A stretch of 64,000 nucleotides of DNA from Bog-473 sp963726135. Lineage in GTDB: Bacteria; Actinomycetota; Acidimicrobiia; Acidimicrobiales; RAAP-2. Below the pieces are notes generated by a model. That model saw only the letters and a program-made list of their open reading frames with translations. It was not told where the DNA came from and did no database searches. Both the position numbers and the translations under genes were made by a program. Positions within the stretch are counted from its first letter, which is position 1; each line of letters starts with the position of its first letter. Shown piece by piece: positions 20,521 to 28,646 of this stretch. The stretch lies in assembly GCA_963726135.1 (NCBI GenBank), contig CAVSBE010000004.1:1-64000 (forward strand). Reading direction: 5' to 3'.

Positions 20521-21300
20521 ATGGCCGACGGCGAGAAGGTGACCATGCGAGTGTGGCGGGGGGACGACCAGGGCGGAGAGTTCACCGACTACGTGATGCC
20601 CGCCGTCGAGGGCGAGGTCGTGCTCGACGTGATCCACCGTATCCAGGCCACCGACGCTCCAGACCTGGCCTGCCGCTGGAACTGCAAGGCCGGCAAGTGC
20701 GGCTCGTGCTCGGCCGAGATCAACGGGCTGCCCCGCCTGATGTGCATGACGCGGATGGACACCCTGCCCGAGGGCGAGCCCGTCACCGTGGCGCCGATGA
20801 AGACGTTTCCGATCGTCCGGGACCTGGTCACCGACGTGTCGTTCAACTACGAGGTGGCCAAGACCATCCCGGCGTTCACGCCGGGTCCCGAGCCCGAGGG
20901 CGGCTACCGGATGATGCAGGTCGACGTCGAGCGCGGCCAGGAGTTCCGAAAGTGCATCGAGTGCTTCATGTGCCAGGACGTCTGTCACGTCATCAGGGAC
21001 CACGAGGAGAACAAGCCCCGCTACGCGGGTCCTCGCTTCTTCATCAGGTTCGCCGAGCTCGAGATGCACCCCCTCGACGTCAACGACCGCCGCGAGCTCG
21101 CCCACGACAAGGGCCTCGGCATGTGCAACATCACGAAGTGCTGCACCGAGGTCTGCCCCGAGCACATCAAGATCACCGACAACGCCATCATCCCGATGAA
21201 GGAACGGGTGGTCGACGCACGCTACGACCCGGTCGCCTGGCTCGGGCGCAAGATCACCGGTCGCTCCAAGAAGCCTGCACAAGAGGCATCTGCGGGCTGA
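20521..21300 (+). CDS. sdhB: Succinate dehydrogenase iron-sulfur subunit
   Basis: This 259-residue subunit carries electrons from FAD to the membrane quinone. The [2Fe-2S] ligands are in CRWNCKAGKCGSCSAEING and the later LMCMTRMD. The cluster-binding segments of the second half are KCIECFMCQDVCHVI and CNITKCCTEVCPEHIKI. That is one [4Fe-4S]-type set and one with the pattern for a second cluster. It is the third gene of the sdh operon, with a 3-bp gap after sdhA. The sequence is uninterrupted. Confidence 0.96.
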   Translation: MADGEKVTMRVWRGDDQGGEFTDYVMPAVEGEVVLDVIHRIQATDAPDLACRWNCKAGKCGSCSAEINGLPRLMCMTRMDTLPEGEPVTVAPMKTFPIVRDLVTDVSFNYEVAKTIPAFTPGPEPEGGYRMMQVDVERGQEFRKCIECFMCQDVCHVIRDHEENKPRYAGPRFFIRFAELEMHPLDVNDRRELAHDKGLGMCNITKCCTEVCPEHIKITDNAIIPMKERVVDARYDPVAWLGRKITGRSKKPAQEASAG

Positions 21301-21385
21301 GCAGTAGGCTGCCCCTCTGCGTTCGGGACCCGCGCCACCCGGCGTCGCTCCGGACGCACCACACCCACCCACATCGGATCCCCCC

Positions 21386-21895
21386 ATGGCCCGCTATCTC
21401 TCACCCGAATGGGTGCAGTCCTTCGACGCCGCACTCAGCGCACTCGACCTGTCCGACGTCGTCGCCGCGGCCGGTGCGGGATCGCTCGCCGCGGCCGACG
21501 GGACCTTCAGCGTGATTCAGGTCGTCAGGGGTGTCCCGACAGCAACCGCCGGACCGGACGAGGCCGCTGCGGAGGCGGAGGCGGAGTCGGAGTCGGAGTC
21601 GGAGTCGGCGACCGAGGTGCGCGTGGTCCTGACGGTGGCCGCCGGGCGGGCCCACCTCGCGCTCGACCCGAGCGGGGAGGCGACCTCGACGGCGACGATC
21701 GTGCTCGGCTACGCGGACGCAGCCGCCATGGCCCGCGGCGAGCTCGACCCCGCCGACGCGCTGGCGGCGGGACGGATCCGTGTCCGCGGCGACCTGGCCG
21801 CGCTGGTCGCCGGCCAAGACGTGCTGGCCGCGGCGGCGACCCGCCTGGGGACGGACCTGGCGAGCTTGACGGACCAGACGGACCCGGCGGACTGA
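21386..21895 (+). CDS. SCP2-like sterol-carrier-domain protein with a glutamate-serine repeat
   Basis: The 169-residue product (MARYLSPEWVQSFDAALSAL at the start) resembles actinobacterial SCP2-type lipid-carrier proteins. The C-terminal half has the expected pattern: strands, then GRIRVRGDLAALVAGQDVLA in place of the usual lipid-pocket helix region. An acidic insertion of Ala-Glu and Ser-Glu dipeptides (near 21573-21610) comes from a GGAGTC hexanucleotide repeat. It begins 85 bp after sdhB. Ligand and role are unknown. Confidence 0.7.
   Translation: MARYLSPEWVQSFDAALSALDLSDVVAAAGAGSLAAADGTFSVIQVVRGVPTATAGPDEAAAEAEAESESESESATEVRVVLTVAAGRAHLALDPSGEATSTATIVLGYADAAAMARGELDPADALAAGRIRVRGDLAALVAGQDVLAAAATRLGTDLASLTDQTDPAD
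21573..21610 (+). repeat. In-frame hexanucleotide repeat in the SCP2-like gene
   Basis: Tandem GGAGTC/GGAGGC units encode an alternating Glu-Ser/Glu-Ala run. Being a multiple of three, slippage would lengthen or shorten the loop without breaking the frame. Confidence 0.7.
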
Positions 21896-22145
21896 ACGCG
21901 CGGCGTGGTCCGCGCCCGCTCCTCCCACTCGACGCGCCCTCGTGAATTTGGCGGGCGCCTACCTCCGTCTCCGCCGTAACTGGTAGGACACCCGGTGCGA
22001 CCACGCTATCCCCGTTGATGGCTGAATTGTCCAGGGGTTGCGTTTCGCCTGGTTCGCCTCGACCCCGGCCCAAGCGAACAACGCGTGACGGAAGTATCGT
22101 TTCGGTACCGGCTCGCAAAGGTCGGGCCGCAGTAGGAGGGACGAC

Positions 22146-22358
22146 GTGCATCAGCCGATCGACGACCACTTCCTTTTGAAGTATCGGGCCCTGCTGGACG
22201 CCGAAGACGTGGCGTTCGACGAGCTCGAGCACGCGTGCGAGGAAGGCGACCGCACGCAGTTCGACAAGGACATGGTCGATTGGCAGAACGCCCTCGAGCA
22301 CAAGCTCGTCTTCCTGGCGAATGCCGGGATCGAGGTGAAACTGCCCGTTCTGGGCTGA
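22146..22358 (+). CDS. Small conserved-looking protein, 70 residues
   Basis: An acidic, helical protein (MHQPIDDHFLLKYRALLDAE to FLANAGIEVKLPVLG) with no membrane segment. A strong ribosome binding site AGGAGGG lies 5 bases upstream of the GTG at 22146, which supports translation. I do not recognise a family. It stands alone between the SCP2-like gene and another small ORF, with about 250 bp of presumably regulatory sequence before it. Confidence 0.65.
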   Translation: MHQPIDDHFLLKYRALLDAEDVAFDELEHACEEGDRTQFDKDMVDWQNALEHKLVFLANAGIEVKLPVLG

Positions 22359-22453
22359 CCGTTCTCTTCCGCCGGGACGTTCCGATCGGTCCCCTTCGCA
22401 AGCTGGACCGATCGGCCCTGGCGCACCTCACCTCAGGCGACCAGGATGGTGGG

Positions 22454-22714
22454 GTGCCCAAGTCATCTGACAAGAGCTCCTCGGCTGAGTCCAACGGGAG
22501 GCGCGGGTCCAAATCGCGTGGAGCACCCGGGATCGTCGCGCCCTCTAACCGCGTGAACGTCGCGTTGCCCTTCTCCCAGATCAAGCTCGAAGAGCCCAGC
22601 CGGGAGCTGGCCGAACTGGCGGCCCTCTTGTTCGACCTCGTCGGGACCATGGCCGAATGGGTGCCGGAGGACCAGCTCGAGGAGCTCAGCGCCGCGGGCT
22701 CAAGTCCTGCGTGA
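22454..22714 (+). CDS. Small hypothetical protein, 86 residues
   Basis: A Ser/Lys-rich disordered N-terminus (VPKSSDKSSSAESNGRRGSK) is followed by a compact helical part, NRVNVALPFSQIKLEEPSRE then LAELAALLFDLVGTMAEW. The second part looks constrained and I recall similar VNVALPFS-type small actinobacterial proteins, but no function. The start is the GTG at 22454. It lies 95 bp after the preceding small gene and converges on the TetR gene. Confidence 0.55.
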   Translation: MPKSSDKSSSAESNGRRGSKSRGAPGIVAPSNRVNVALPFSQIKLEEPSRELAELAALLFDLVGTMAEWVPEDQLEELSAAGSSPA

Positions 22715-22767
22715 CAGGCTCCGCTGACGAGGGCCGTACTTCTGGACGCGCAACGAGTCACGGCGGC

Positions 22768-23471
22768 CTAGGTCAAGCCGATCGTGTCCGCGGCCTGGCG
22801 GATCGTGGCCTCGAAGAACCTGTCGGGGTTGAGGATCGTGTTGCGCCAGTGCCCGAACACCTCCAGGCTGATGACGCCGACGATGGTCGTCCAGGCCTGG
22901 ATGGCCAGCACCACCTTCTCGACCGGCACCTTGGGGAAAAGCTCGTCGGCCACGGGAGCCACCGCGTCGCGCAGCTCGCCTGGGACCTTCGCGGCCGCTT
23001 GTCGATGCGCAACCGACCTGCCGCCCAGGCCGCGAGGACGGGGCGCACCAGAGCCGCCGCTACCCGCGCGTAGGGCTCGACGGTGTCCTCGGGCGCCTCA
23101 TACCCGGGGACGGGCGTGCCGAAGATCAGCCCCCACTCGTGCGGGTGCGCCAGGGCCCAGGCACGCAGTGCCCGGGGCACGAACAGCCACCTTTTGGCGT
23201 CGCCCCCGGAGCTCGCCTCTGCCTCGTCTGCCGCTTGTTCCGCCTCCGCCGCCAGCGACTCGTAGGCGCCCAGGATCAGGGCGCTGAGGAGGGCGTCACG
23301 CCCGTCGAAGTAGCGGTAGAGCGCCGACGGGGCCATCTCCAGATCGCGGGCGATCGACCGCAGCGAAAGGGCCGCCGCCCCCTCCCGGGCGACGTGCTCG
23401 CGCGCCACGGCCACGATCTCCGCGGTCATCTCGTCGCGGACCCTCTCCCGGGCTGTGCGTGCGATTGACAT
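22768..23471 (-). CDS. TetR-family transcriptional repressor, one frameshift
   Basis: The N-terminal helix-turn-helix is LSLRSIARDLEMAPSALYRY, followed by FDGRDALLSALILGAYESLA. The ligand domain (RALRAWALAHPHEWGLIFGT) matches TetR proteins with a WHG-type C-terminal domain. A frame change near 22990 leads to the natural end LNPDRFFEATIRQAADTIGL. The start is ATG 23471; total length is about 234 residues. It is divergent from the F420-type oxidoreductase gene and shares a 100-bp region with an inverted repeat over the promoter, so it probably represses that gene and itself. Confidence 0.9.
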
Positions 23472-23511
23472 GGGGGCCAGTCTGAATGCCGAGGAGCGAG
23501 AACACAAGTAC

Positions 23512-23540
23512 TTGACAAGAACACTGTTCACTCTTAGTAT
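23512..23540 (+). promoter_or_regulatory. Promoter of the deazaflavin oxidoreductase gene
   Basis: TTGACA (23512-23517), a 17-bp spacer and TAGTAT (23535-23540) form a near-consensus housekeeping promoter, unusually good for this GC-rich genome. Confidence 0.75.
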
Positions 23541-23548
23541 CAGTGTTC
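23519..23548. promoter_or_regulatory. Inverted-repeat operator for the TetR regulator
   Basis: GAACACTG (23519-23526) and CAGTGTTC (23541-23548) are perfect 8-bp inverted arms 14 bp apart. They flank the spacer and -10 box of the promoter at 23512-23540, so a bound repressor would exclude RNA polymerase. The location between tetR and its divergent neighbour is typical for TetR control. Confidence 0.75.
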
Positions 23549-23575
23549 ATGGCAACCACGACCCAGGAGACACAA

Positions 23576-24052
23576 ATGAGCACAATCCCTACTCCCGAGG
23601 AGTCTGCGTCCGCCCACTACAAGCGCCCCGACTGGTTCACGCGCAACGTCTTCAATCGGGCGCTGAGCGGTCTTACCCGCATGGGCATCAGCGTCTGGGG
23701 GTCCCGCGTGCTCGAACACCGGGGGCGGACGAGCGGCGAGCTGCATCGCACCCCGGTGAACCTCCTCTCCGTGGATGAGACCCAGTACCTCGTCGCCCCG
23801 CGGGGCGAGACCCAGTGGGTCCGCAACGTGCGCCACGCCGACGGGCATCTCGTGCTGATCCTCGGCCGCCGCCGCCAGCTGTGCACCGCGAGGGAGATTC
23901 CCGTGTCCGATCGGGTGCCTATCCTCCGGGCCTACCTGCGCCGTTGGAAGTTCGAGACAGGGATGTTCTTCGACGGCGTCACCCCTGACTCAACCGACGA
24001 GGAGTGGGCGGAAGCGGCGCCCCGACACCCGGTGTTCGCGCTGAACTGCTGA
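23576..24052 (+). CDS. Nitroreductase-family deazaflavin (F420)-dependent oxidoreductase
   Basis: A 158-residue split-beta-barrel protein of the Ddn-like family, which uses F420H2 to reduce quinones or xenobiotics. Diagnostic parts are SVWGSRVLEHRGRTSGELHR followed by TPVNLLSVDETQYLVAPRGE and TQWVRNVRHADGHLVL. I choose ATG 23576 (MSTIPTPEES) because CAGGAGA lies 7 bases before it; in-frame GTG 23543 and ATG 23549 lie within the operator. Control by the neighbouring TetR protein suggests induction by a toxic hydrophobic compound. Confidence 0.88.
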   Translation: MSTIPTPEESASAHYKRPDWFTRNVFNRALSGLTRMGISVWGSRVLEHRGRTSGELHRTPVNLLSVDETQYLVAPRGETQWVRNVRHADGHLVLILGRRRQLCTAREIPVSDRVPILRAYLRRWKFETGMFFDGVTPDSTDEEWAEAAPRHPVFALNC

Positions 24053-24068
24053 GGGGCTCTTGGGATAG

Positions 24069-24185
24069 CGGCCGTGCTCCAACGACGGCAGCGTGAAGCA
24101 GGGCAACGCGTCGAGCGCCAACTCCAACGCGACCAACAGCAACACGTCGGCGCAGACCAACCTGGCATCGCTCAGAAGGGCCTAA
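24069..24185 (+). pseudogene. Remnant of an Asn/Ser/Thr-rich repeat protein (3' end only)
   Basis: Reading from 24072 gives PCSNDGSVKQGNASSANSNA then TNSNTSAQTNLASLRRA and TAA at 24183. The frame opens right after a TAG at 24066, with no start codon. The NSN/NAT spacing resembles low-complexity secreted or fibre-like proteins, and codon use is clean. I take it as the last 37 codons of a gene whose 5' part is gone, or displaced by an assembly error. The hairpin directly after the stop supports a real gene end. Confidence 0.4.
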
Positions 24186-24235
24186 ATGAGGTTCGGGCGC
24201 CGCGGCCAACCGGTCGCGGCGCCCGAACACCTCAT
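24186..24235 (+). terminator. Long near-perfect hairpin after the remnant gene
   Basis: The left arm ATGAGG-TTCGGGCGCCGCG (from 24186) pairs with CGCGGCGCCCGAA-CACCTCAT (to 24235) around a short loop, with a 2-base bulge and one mismatch. The stem of about 20 bp is much longer than needed and starts one base after a stop codon. There is no T-tract, as is common for actinobacterial terminators. The rest of the 303-bp gap (24053-24355) shows nothing else. Confidence 0.6.
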
Positions 24236-24355
24236 ACGACTGGGGCCGAACGTCCTGGTTGATTGCCATATCCGCGGGGCGCCGGCGGCCCGGCGACGGC
24301 CTCCATCGCCTTCCCGTCGAGACCTCTGCCGCTGTGCTGTGGGGCATCATGGCGC

Positions 24356-25210
24356 ATGGCCGATGTGCCCACCCAGTCCCGTCACGGCAGTGCGCGCCCA
24401 CCTGATGAGACCAGGGAGGCACGGCTCGGACACCGTAACCTGATCGCGTTCAACCGCGCCCTGACCAGATGGGGCAGCCGGGGGGAGCTCGGGGAGGAGA
24501 AAGGGGCCGTGCTGTGTGCGGGCGGGACCTGGATCCCCGTCATCGCCAACGCTGCCTTCCGATCCGACGACACCGTGGAGGTCGCCGAGCTCATATCCCG
24601 GGCCGACACCTTCTTCGGTCGACTCGCCCGGGGCTACAGCGTCAAGGCGCGCGACATTGAGGAGGAACGTGGATTCAGGCGGGCCTGCCTGGACGCGGGG
24701 CTCGAGGCGTTCGGCGAGCCCGTGCCGCAGATGATCTGCTATCAGCCCCTTCCCGGCCCAACGCCGATTGACGGCATCACAGTGCGTTCTGTCGAGGACG
24801 AAGCCGGCCTAAATGCGTTCATCTCCGTCAACGCGGCGGCGTACACGACGTATGGGATGCCGCCCGAAGTGCTCTCGGATCTCTTCGACGAGGCGGCCGT
24901 CGTGCTCGGGGATGGCTCCGCCCACATGGTGGTTGCCCGACGCGCCACCGAGCCGGTGGCAACCGCGATGATCTTCGAAAGCGACGGCGTGGCCAGCGTG
25001 CAGTGGGTCGGCACCATCCCGGCAGCCCGCGGCACCGGCCTGGGAGCGCTGGTCACCACCGCGGTGACGAATCTGGCCTTCGATCGCGGAGCGTCCTCCT
25101 GCACGCTCCAGGCCTCCCCGATGGGTGCCCCCGTGTACCAGCGGCTCGGCTACGAGACCCTGTACCACTATGTCGAGTTCGTGCGCTGGCCCCAGCCGCC
25201 GGGACACTGA
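24356..25210 (+). CDS. GNAT-family N-acetyltransferase
   Basis: The C-terminal half (from about ITVRSVEDEAGLNAFISVNA) is a GNAT domain with the acetyl-CoA loop VGTIPAARGTGLGALVTTAV and the end YQRLGYETLYHYVEFVRW. The N-terminal half (WGSRGELGEEKGAVLCAGGT) resembles the first half of two-domain GNATs. ATG 24356 (MADVPTQSRH) is preferred; an extension to 24263 has poorer composition. The frame is intact. The acceptor substrate is unknown, and the gene stands alone. Confidence 0.85.
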   Translation: MADVPTQSRHGSARPPDETREARLGHRNLIAFNRALTRWGSRGELGEEKGAVLCAGGTWIPVIANAAFRSDDTVEVAELISRADTFFGRLARGYSVKARDIEEERGFRRACLDAGLEAFGEPVPQMICYQPLPGPTPIDGITVRSVEDEAGLNAFISVNAAAYTTYGMPPEVLSDLFDEAAVVLGDGSAHMVVARRATEPVATAMIFESDGVASVQWVGTIPAARGTGLGALVTTAVTNLAFDRGASSCTLQASPMGAPVYQRLGYETLYHYVEFVRWPQPPGH

Positions 25211-25327
25211 GGCGCTTCACGGGCCGACCCCGACGGACGGGCCGTGGGCAACACGCGGCCGCCCGAGGGTGTCACCGGAGACAGCACCCCTCCGCGGCGC
25301 GAGCCCTCCGAGGAGGGACCCCGGGTC

Positions 25328-25834
25328 TCAGAAGCCAAGCAACCCCCGTACATATGCGGCCTGGCCCACATGTTGGAGGCAGTCGTCCGCGACGCTGACC
25401 AGCCGCACGCCCAGGGTGACCGGTGGGTTCCAGCGGCGGTCGACGATCCGGTCCAGATCGTCGGGGCCGAGACCCTCGAGCATCGTCTTCGTCCGTGCAT
25501 CGACCTCGTCGAGGTAGCCGAGGAGGGCCTCGGGACCCTCGGGTTGCACGGCGCGCACCTCGTCCGGGCCGTGGCCGTAGCCGGTGTTCGTCGGGTCGGG
25601 CTCGAGCCCGCAACGCCGGGCCCACTCCCCACCTACCCATACTTGCTCGGCGCCGATGAGCTCGGCCACGTGGTGGTCCTGCACCCGGGTGAGGTGCCAG
25701 ACCAGCCACCCGATCGTGTTCACCCCCGGCGCCGGAGCCTGGCGCAACTGCACGCGGTCGAGGCCGTCGACCGCGTCGGCGGCCAGAGGTCGGATGCGAC
25801 CGAAGAGCTCGAGCAGCAGGGGCGAGATGTCCAT
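25328..25834 (-). CDS. DinB-superfamily (DUF664, mycothiol-transferase-like) protein
   Basis: A 168-residue four-helix protein. The metal-site pattern is visible: TIGWLVWHLTRVQDHHVAEL near residue 45 and a C-terminal histidine in ADDCLQHVGQAAYVRGLLGF. Relatives are annotated as mycothiol- or bacillithiol-dependent S-transferases, which fits an actinobacterium that would make mycothiol. ATG 25834 (MDISPLLLEL) is chosen over an upstream in-frame start. It converges on the GNAT gene. Confidence 0.82.
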   Translation of the reverse strand: MDISPLLLELFGRIRPLAADAVDGLDRVQLRQAPAPGVNTIGWLVWHLTRVQDHHVAELIGAEQVWVGGEWARRCGLEPDPTNTGYGHGPDEVRAVQPEGPEALLGYLDEVDARTKTMLEGLGPDDLDRIVDRRWNPPVTLGVRLVSVADDCLQHVGQAAYVRGLLGF

Positions 25835-26001
25835 GGACAGCACCCTAAAGACCACGGACGACAGGCGCGACGCCGGAGCCGCACCGCCACCCCGGGCCTA
25901 GCCTCTCGGGCAACACGCCAGCTGCGCGGCGGCCGGCTCCAGGGTCGGCGGAACCGTTCGCGGCACCGCTGGCTCATGAGCCGGCAGAAAGGAAGATCGC
26001 C

Positions 26002-26448
26002 ATGGCGAAGGTCCTCGGTCCCGGGGAGGGGGCTGCACGCTACGTGGCCCGGGGCAGCGTGATGCACTTCAAGGCGTTGGCCGAGCAGGACGGCGGCGAC
26101 TTCTCGCTCATGGAGCGCACACTGCCGCCCGGGGGGCGGCGACCCCCGACGCACCGCCACGCCGGCTGCTCCGAGGCCTACTTCGTGCTGGAGGGGACGG
26201 TCTCGGTCGTGGTCGACGGTGACGAGCTGCGGCTCGGGCCAGAGGACTTCGTGCTGGTCCCTCGCGGCGTCTCGCACACGTTCGGCAACGGAGGCAACGA
26301 GGAGGCTCGGCTCCTGGTCCTGCACGCGCCGGCCCTCGACGACTACTTCGCCGGACTGCACGAACTGTGGAATCGCCACGAGCCGCCCACCCCCGACGAG
26401 GAACGCGCCCTCATGGCCCGCTTCGGGATGGTCACCGGGGACGCCTGA
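26002..26448 (+). CDS. Single-domain cupin protein
   Basis: A 148-residue cupin with motif 1 THRHAGCSEAYFVLEGTVSV and motif 2 FVLVPRGVSHTFGNGG, which together give the usual two-His/Glu/His metal site. A ribosome binding site (AAAGGAAG) precedes ATG 26002. Substrate is unknown; small cupins of this type are enzymes or sugar or signal binders. It converges on the DUF347-type membrane protein gene with 18 bp between stops. Confidence 0.85.
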   Translation: MAKVLGPGEGAARYVARGSVMHFKALAEQDGGDFSLMERTLPPGGRRPPTHRHAGCSEAYFVLEGTVSVVVDGDELRLGPEDFVLVPRGVSHTFGNGGNEEARLLVLHAPALDDYFAGLHELWNRHEPPTPDEERALMARFGMVTGDA

Positions 26449-26466
26449 GGCCCCTGGGCCGCAGAA

Positions 26467-27255
26467 TCAGGTGCCTCCCGCGATCTCCACGTCGGGCGAC
26501 TGGATGTCGTAGCGGGCCCACGCGGTGTAGGCGACGAGTATCACGACGCTCGACGTCATGACGAGCGCCGTCTGCCAGTCGCCGAAGTTGGCCCCGCTCA
26601 CCTGGTGGCCCTTGCTGAAGTAGTCAGCGAAGGACGCCCCGATCGGACGGGTGATCACGTAGGCGAACCAGAACGCAAAGATGCTGTTCCACTTGAGGAG
26701 CCTCCAGCCGGCCCACGGGATCAGGATCACACCACAGAACAAGAGACCCGAGGCCAGGTATCCCAGGCCAAGGCTGCTGGCCGCGAAGTCCCCGACTGCC
26801 GTGCCGAGGGCGAAGGTGGCAAAGACCACCGACCAGTAAAATTTCTCCCGGCGGTTGGTCGTGATGGAGTGGATGTCGAGCGTGTGCTCGCTCCGGTTCC
26901 AGATGCAGAAGATCGCAGCGAGAACCACGATCCAGAAGACCGACGTCATCGCGTACGGCATGCCGAAGACCAGATGCATGGTGTCGGCGACGCCCGTCCC
27001 CGCAGTCGCGATCGCCAACGCCAGGAACCAGTACGTGACCGCGGAGTAGCGCCGGGAGGCGAATTGCAAGAACACCGCGACGCAGAACATGGAGACCTCG
27101 ACCACCACACCGACCTTCTTGTTCGAGACGAACATGTCGGAGATCGCTTCGCCGGCCGCCGTCGTGGAGATCTTGATCACCCAGAACAGCACCGTGACCT
27201 CTGGCACTTTCGCGGAGAGCGGCTGCTGGTTGAACACACGGAGCACTGACCGCAC
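26467..27255 (-). CDS. Polytopic membrane protein with four DUF347 repeats (COG4705)
   Basis: The 262-residue product has about eight transmembrane helices. The repeat unit is seen four times with a small-residue/Asp core: ISTTAAGEAISDMF, IATAGTGVADTM, FALGTAVGDFAASSLG and RPIGASFADYFSK. The start VPEVTVLFWVIK region (AKVPEVTVLFWVIKISTTA) is typical of COG4705 proteins, whose function is unknown; transport is a guess. GTG 27255 (VRSVLRVFNQ) follows AAAGGAGA by 12 bases. The 273 bp upstream of it show no gene. Confidence 0.85.
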   Translation of the reverse strand: MRSVLRVFNQQPLSAKVPEVTVLFWVIKISTTAAGEAISDMFVSNKKVGVVVEVSMFCVAVFLQFASRRYSAVTYWFLALAIATAGTGVADTMHLVFGMPYAMTSVFWIVVLAAIFCIWNRSEHTLDIHSITTNRREKFYWSVVFATFALGTAVGDFAASSLGLGYLASGLLFCGVILIPWAGWRLLKWNSIFAFWFAYVITRPIGASFADYFSKGHQVSGANFGDWQTALVMTSSVVILVAYTAWARYDIQSPDVEIAGGT

Positions 27256-27528
27256 GGTCGTGTCGTCTCCTTTCTCGTCGGTTCTCGTCGGAGGCTCGAG
27301 AGGAACGTCGCGCGACCCCGGAGACGACGTTGCCGGTCCAGATCGTAACCGTGGCCCCCGCCTGCGCACTGACCGCGGGTCCACGCCATCCGTCCTGGTC
27401 GCAGGCGGCTTCGCCGCTCCGGATCCAACCTCAGGATGAGGCGGGCGTCGAGGAATTCATCCCTCGGATCGAGGTGCTGCGACCGCTTCGGAACGCCGGT
27501 CGCGCCCTACGAGGGCTGCGTCCATCCG

Positions 27529-28596
27529 TCAGGACGATCGGAGGTTTACGCGCACTCCCCCGCCCGCCGCCGAGCGGTAGGCCGCATCGACCAGCCGGTG
27601 GGCTTCCAGGGCCACGTCGAGGCCCGGCTCAGGCGACCCGCCGCTGCTCACCGCTTCGGCGAACGTCCGGTCCGCCTCCACGTAGGCCCGCACGGCGAGC
27701 CCGATCTCGTCGTCGGCGAGCGGCAACGCGTCCACCCACTGCGGGGACGGGCACGGCCGCACCTCGGTGCCGTCACTGGTCTGGATATGCAGCGGACCCC
27801 GAAACTCGTCGTCGAGCCACACCATGCCCTCGCGGCAGAACACCTCGACCCGGCGGGTCGAGCCTCGGGTCAAGATGTCGTGCCAGATGCTGGAGAGGTG
27901 CGCCTCGAGGCCCGAGGCGAAGGAGAGGGAGACCGACGCCAGGTCCTCGACCCCCTCGTGACCGGCGTGGTTGGCCGTGCGCGCCGCCACCGAATCGACC
28001 TCGCCGAAGCAGAAGCGCAAGATGTCGACGTCGTGGATCGAGTGCTCAATCAGGCAGCCGCCTCCCGCCTGGGCCACGTCCGCCCGCCACCGCGACCCGT
28101 AGGTGCCCTTGATGGGAAAGTACTGATCGTCGCGGAAGACGGACGCCATGGGCGCTCCCAGTGCCCCTCCCTGCACCAGGTCGCGCAACGCCCGGAACAC
28201 CGGTGCGCTGCGCAGGACGAGGCCACACTGGCTGGTGATCCCCGAGGCGGCCACCGCATCGACGAGTGCAGCCGCGCCGGCCAGGTCCCGGTCCAGTGGC
28301 TTCTCGCAGAACACGGCACAGCCGGCGGCAAGCGCCTCATCGATCGCACTGCGGTGGGCCGACGTCGGTGTGCAGACCCAGATGGCATCGCACCGCCGGA
28401 CGACCTCCGCGACGTCGGCGGCGACGACCGCGCCGTCGGCGCCGACCGCATCGGCGAACGCCCGGGCCCGCCGCTCTCGCTGGTCGTGGACGGCCACGAT
28501 CGACGCATCGAGGGCTCCGCCGTCAATCATCGCCCTGATGCCGAGCCCGTGCGCCCAGGCGATGAGCCCCGATCCGACGAAGCCGATGCGCAGCAC
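27529..28596 (-). CDS. Gfo/Idh/MocA-family NAD(P)-dependent oxidoreductase
   Basis: A 355-residue sugar-type dehydrogenase. The Rossmann fold starts LRIGFVGSGLIAWAHGLGIR, with the family motif VFCEKPLDRDLAGA and the catalytic-domain stretch GGGCLIEHSIHDVDILRFCF, where the histidines and aspartate are expected at the active site. Such enzymes oxidise inositol or other sugars and their derivatives; the substrate cannot be read from sequence. It is downstream of the ACT-domain gene on the same strand with a 50-bp gap. The frame is intact. Confidence 0.9.
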   Translation of the reverse strand: MLRIGFVGSGLIAWAHGLGIRAMIDGGALDASIVAVHDQRERRARAFADAVGADGAVVAADVAEVVRRCDAIWVCTPTSAHRSAIDEALAAGCAVFCEKPLDRDLAGAAALVDAVAASGITSQCGLVLRSAPVFRALRDLVQGGALGAPMASVFRDDQYFPIKGTYGSRWRADVAQAGGGCLIEHSIHDVDILRFCFGEVDSVAARTANHAGHEGVEDLASVSLSFASGLEAHLSSIWHDILTRGSTRRVEVFCREGMVWLDDEFRGPLHIQTSDGTEVRPCPSPQWVDALPLADDEIGLAVRAYVEADRTFAEAVSSGGSPEPGLDVALEAHRLVDAAYRSAAGGGVRVNLRSS

Positions 28597-28646
28597 GACC
28601 CGGACACTAGGCCCAGATCGTCGGCGACTCGGAGGCCTCTGCCCGG

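Noticed and set aside
22700..22740. CTCAAGTCCTGCG, resembling a tRNA T-arm
   Set aside because: No matching acceptor or anticodon stems around it, and it overlaps the end of a coding ORF.
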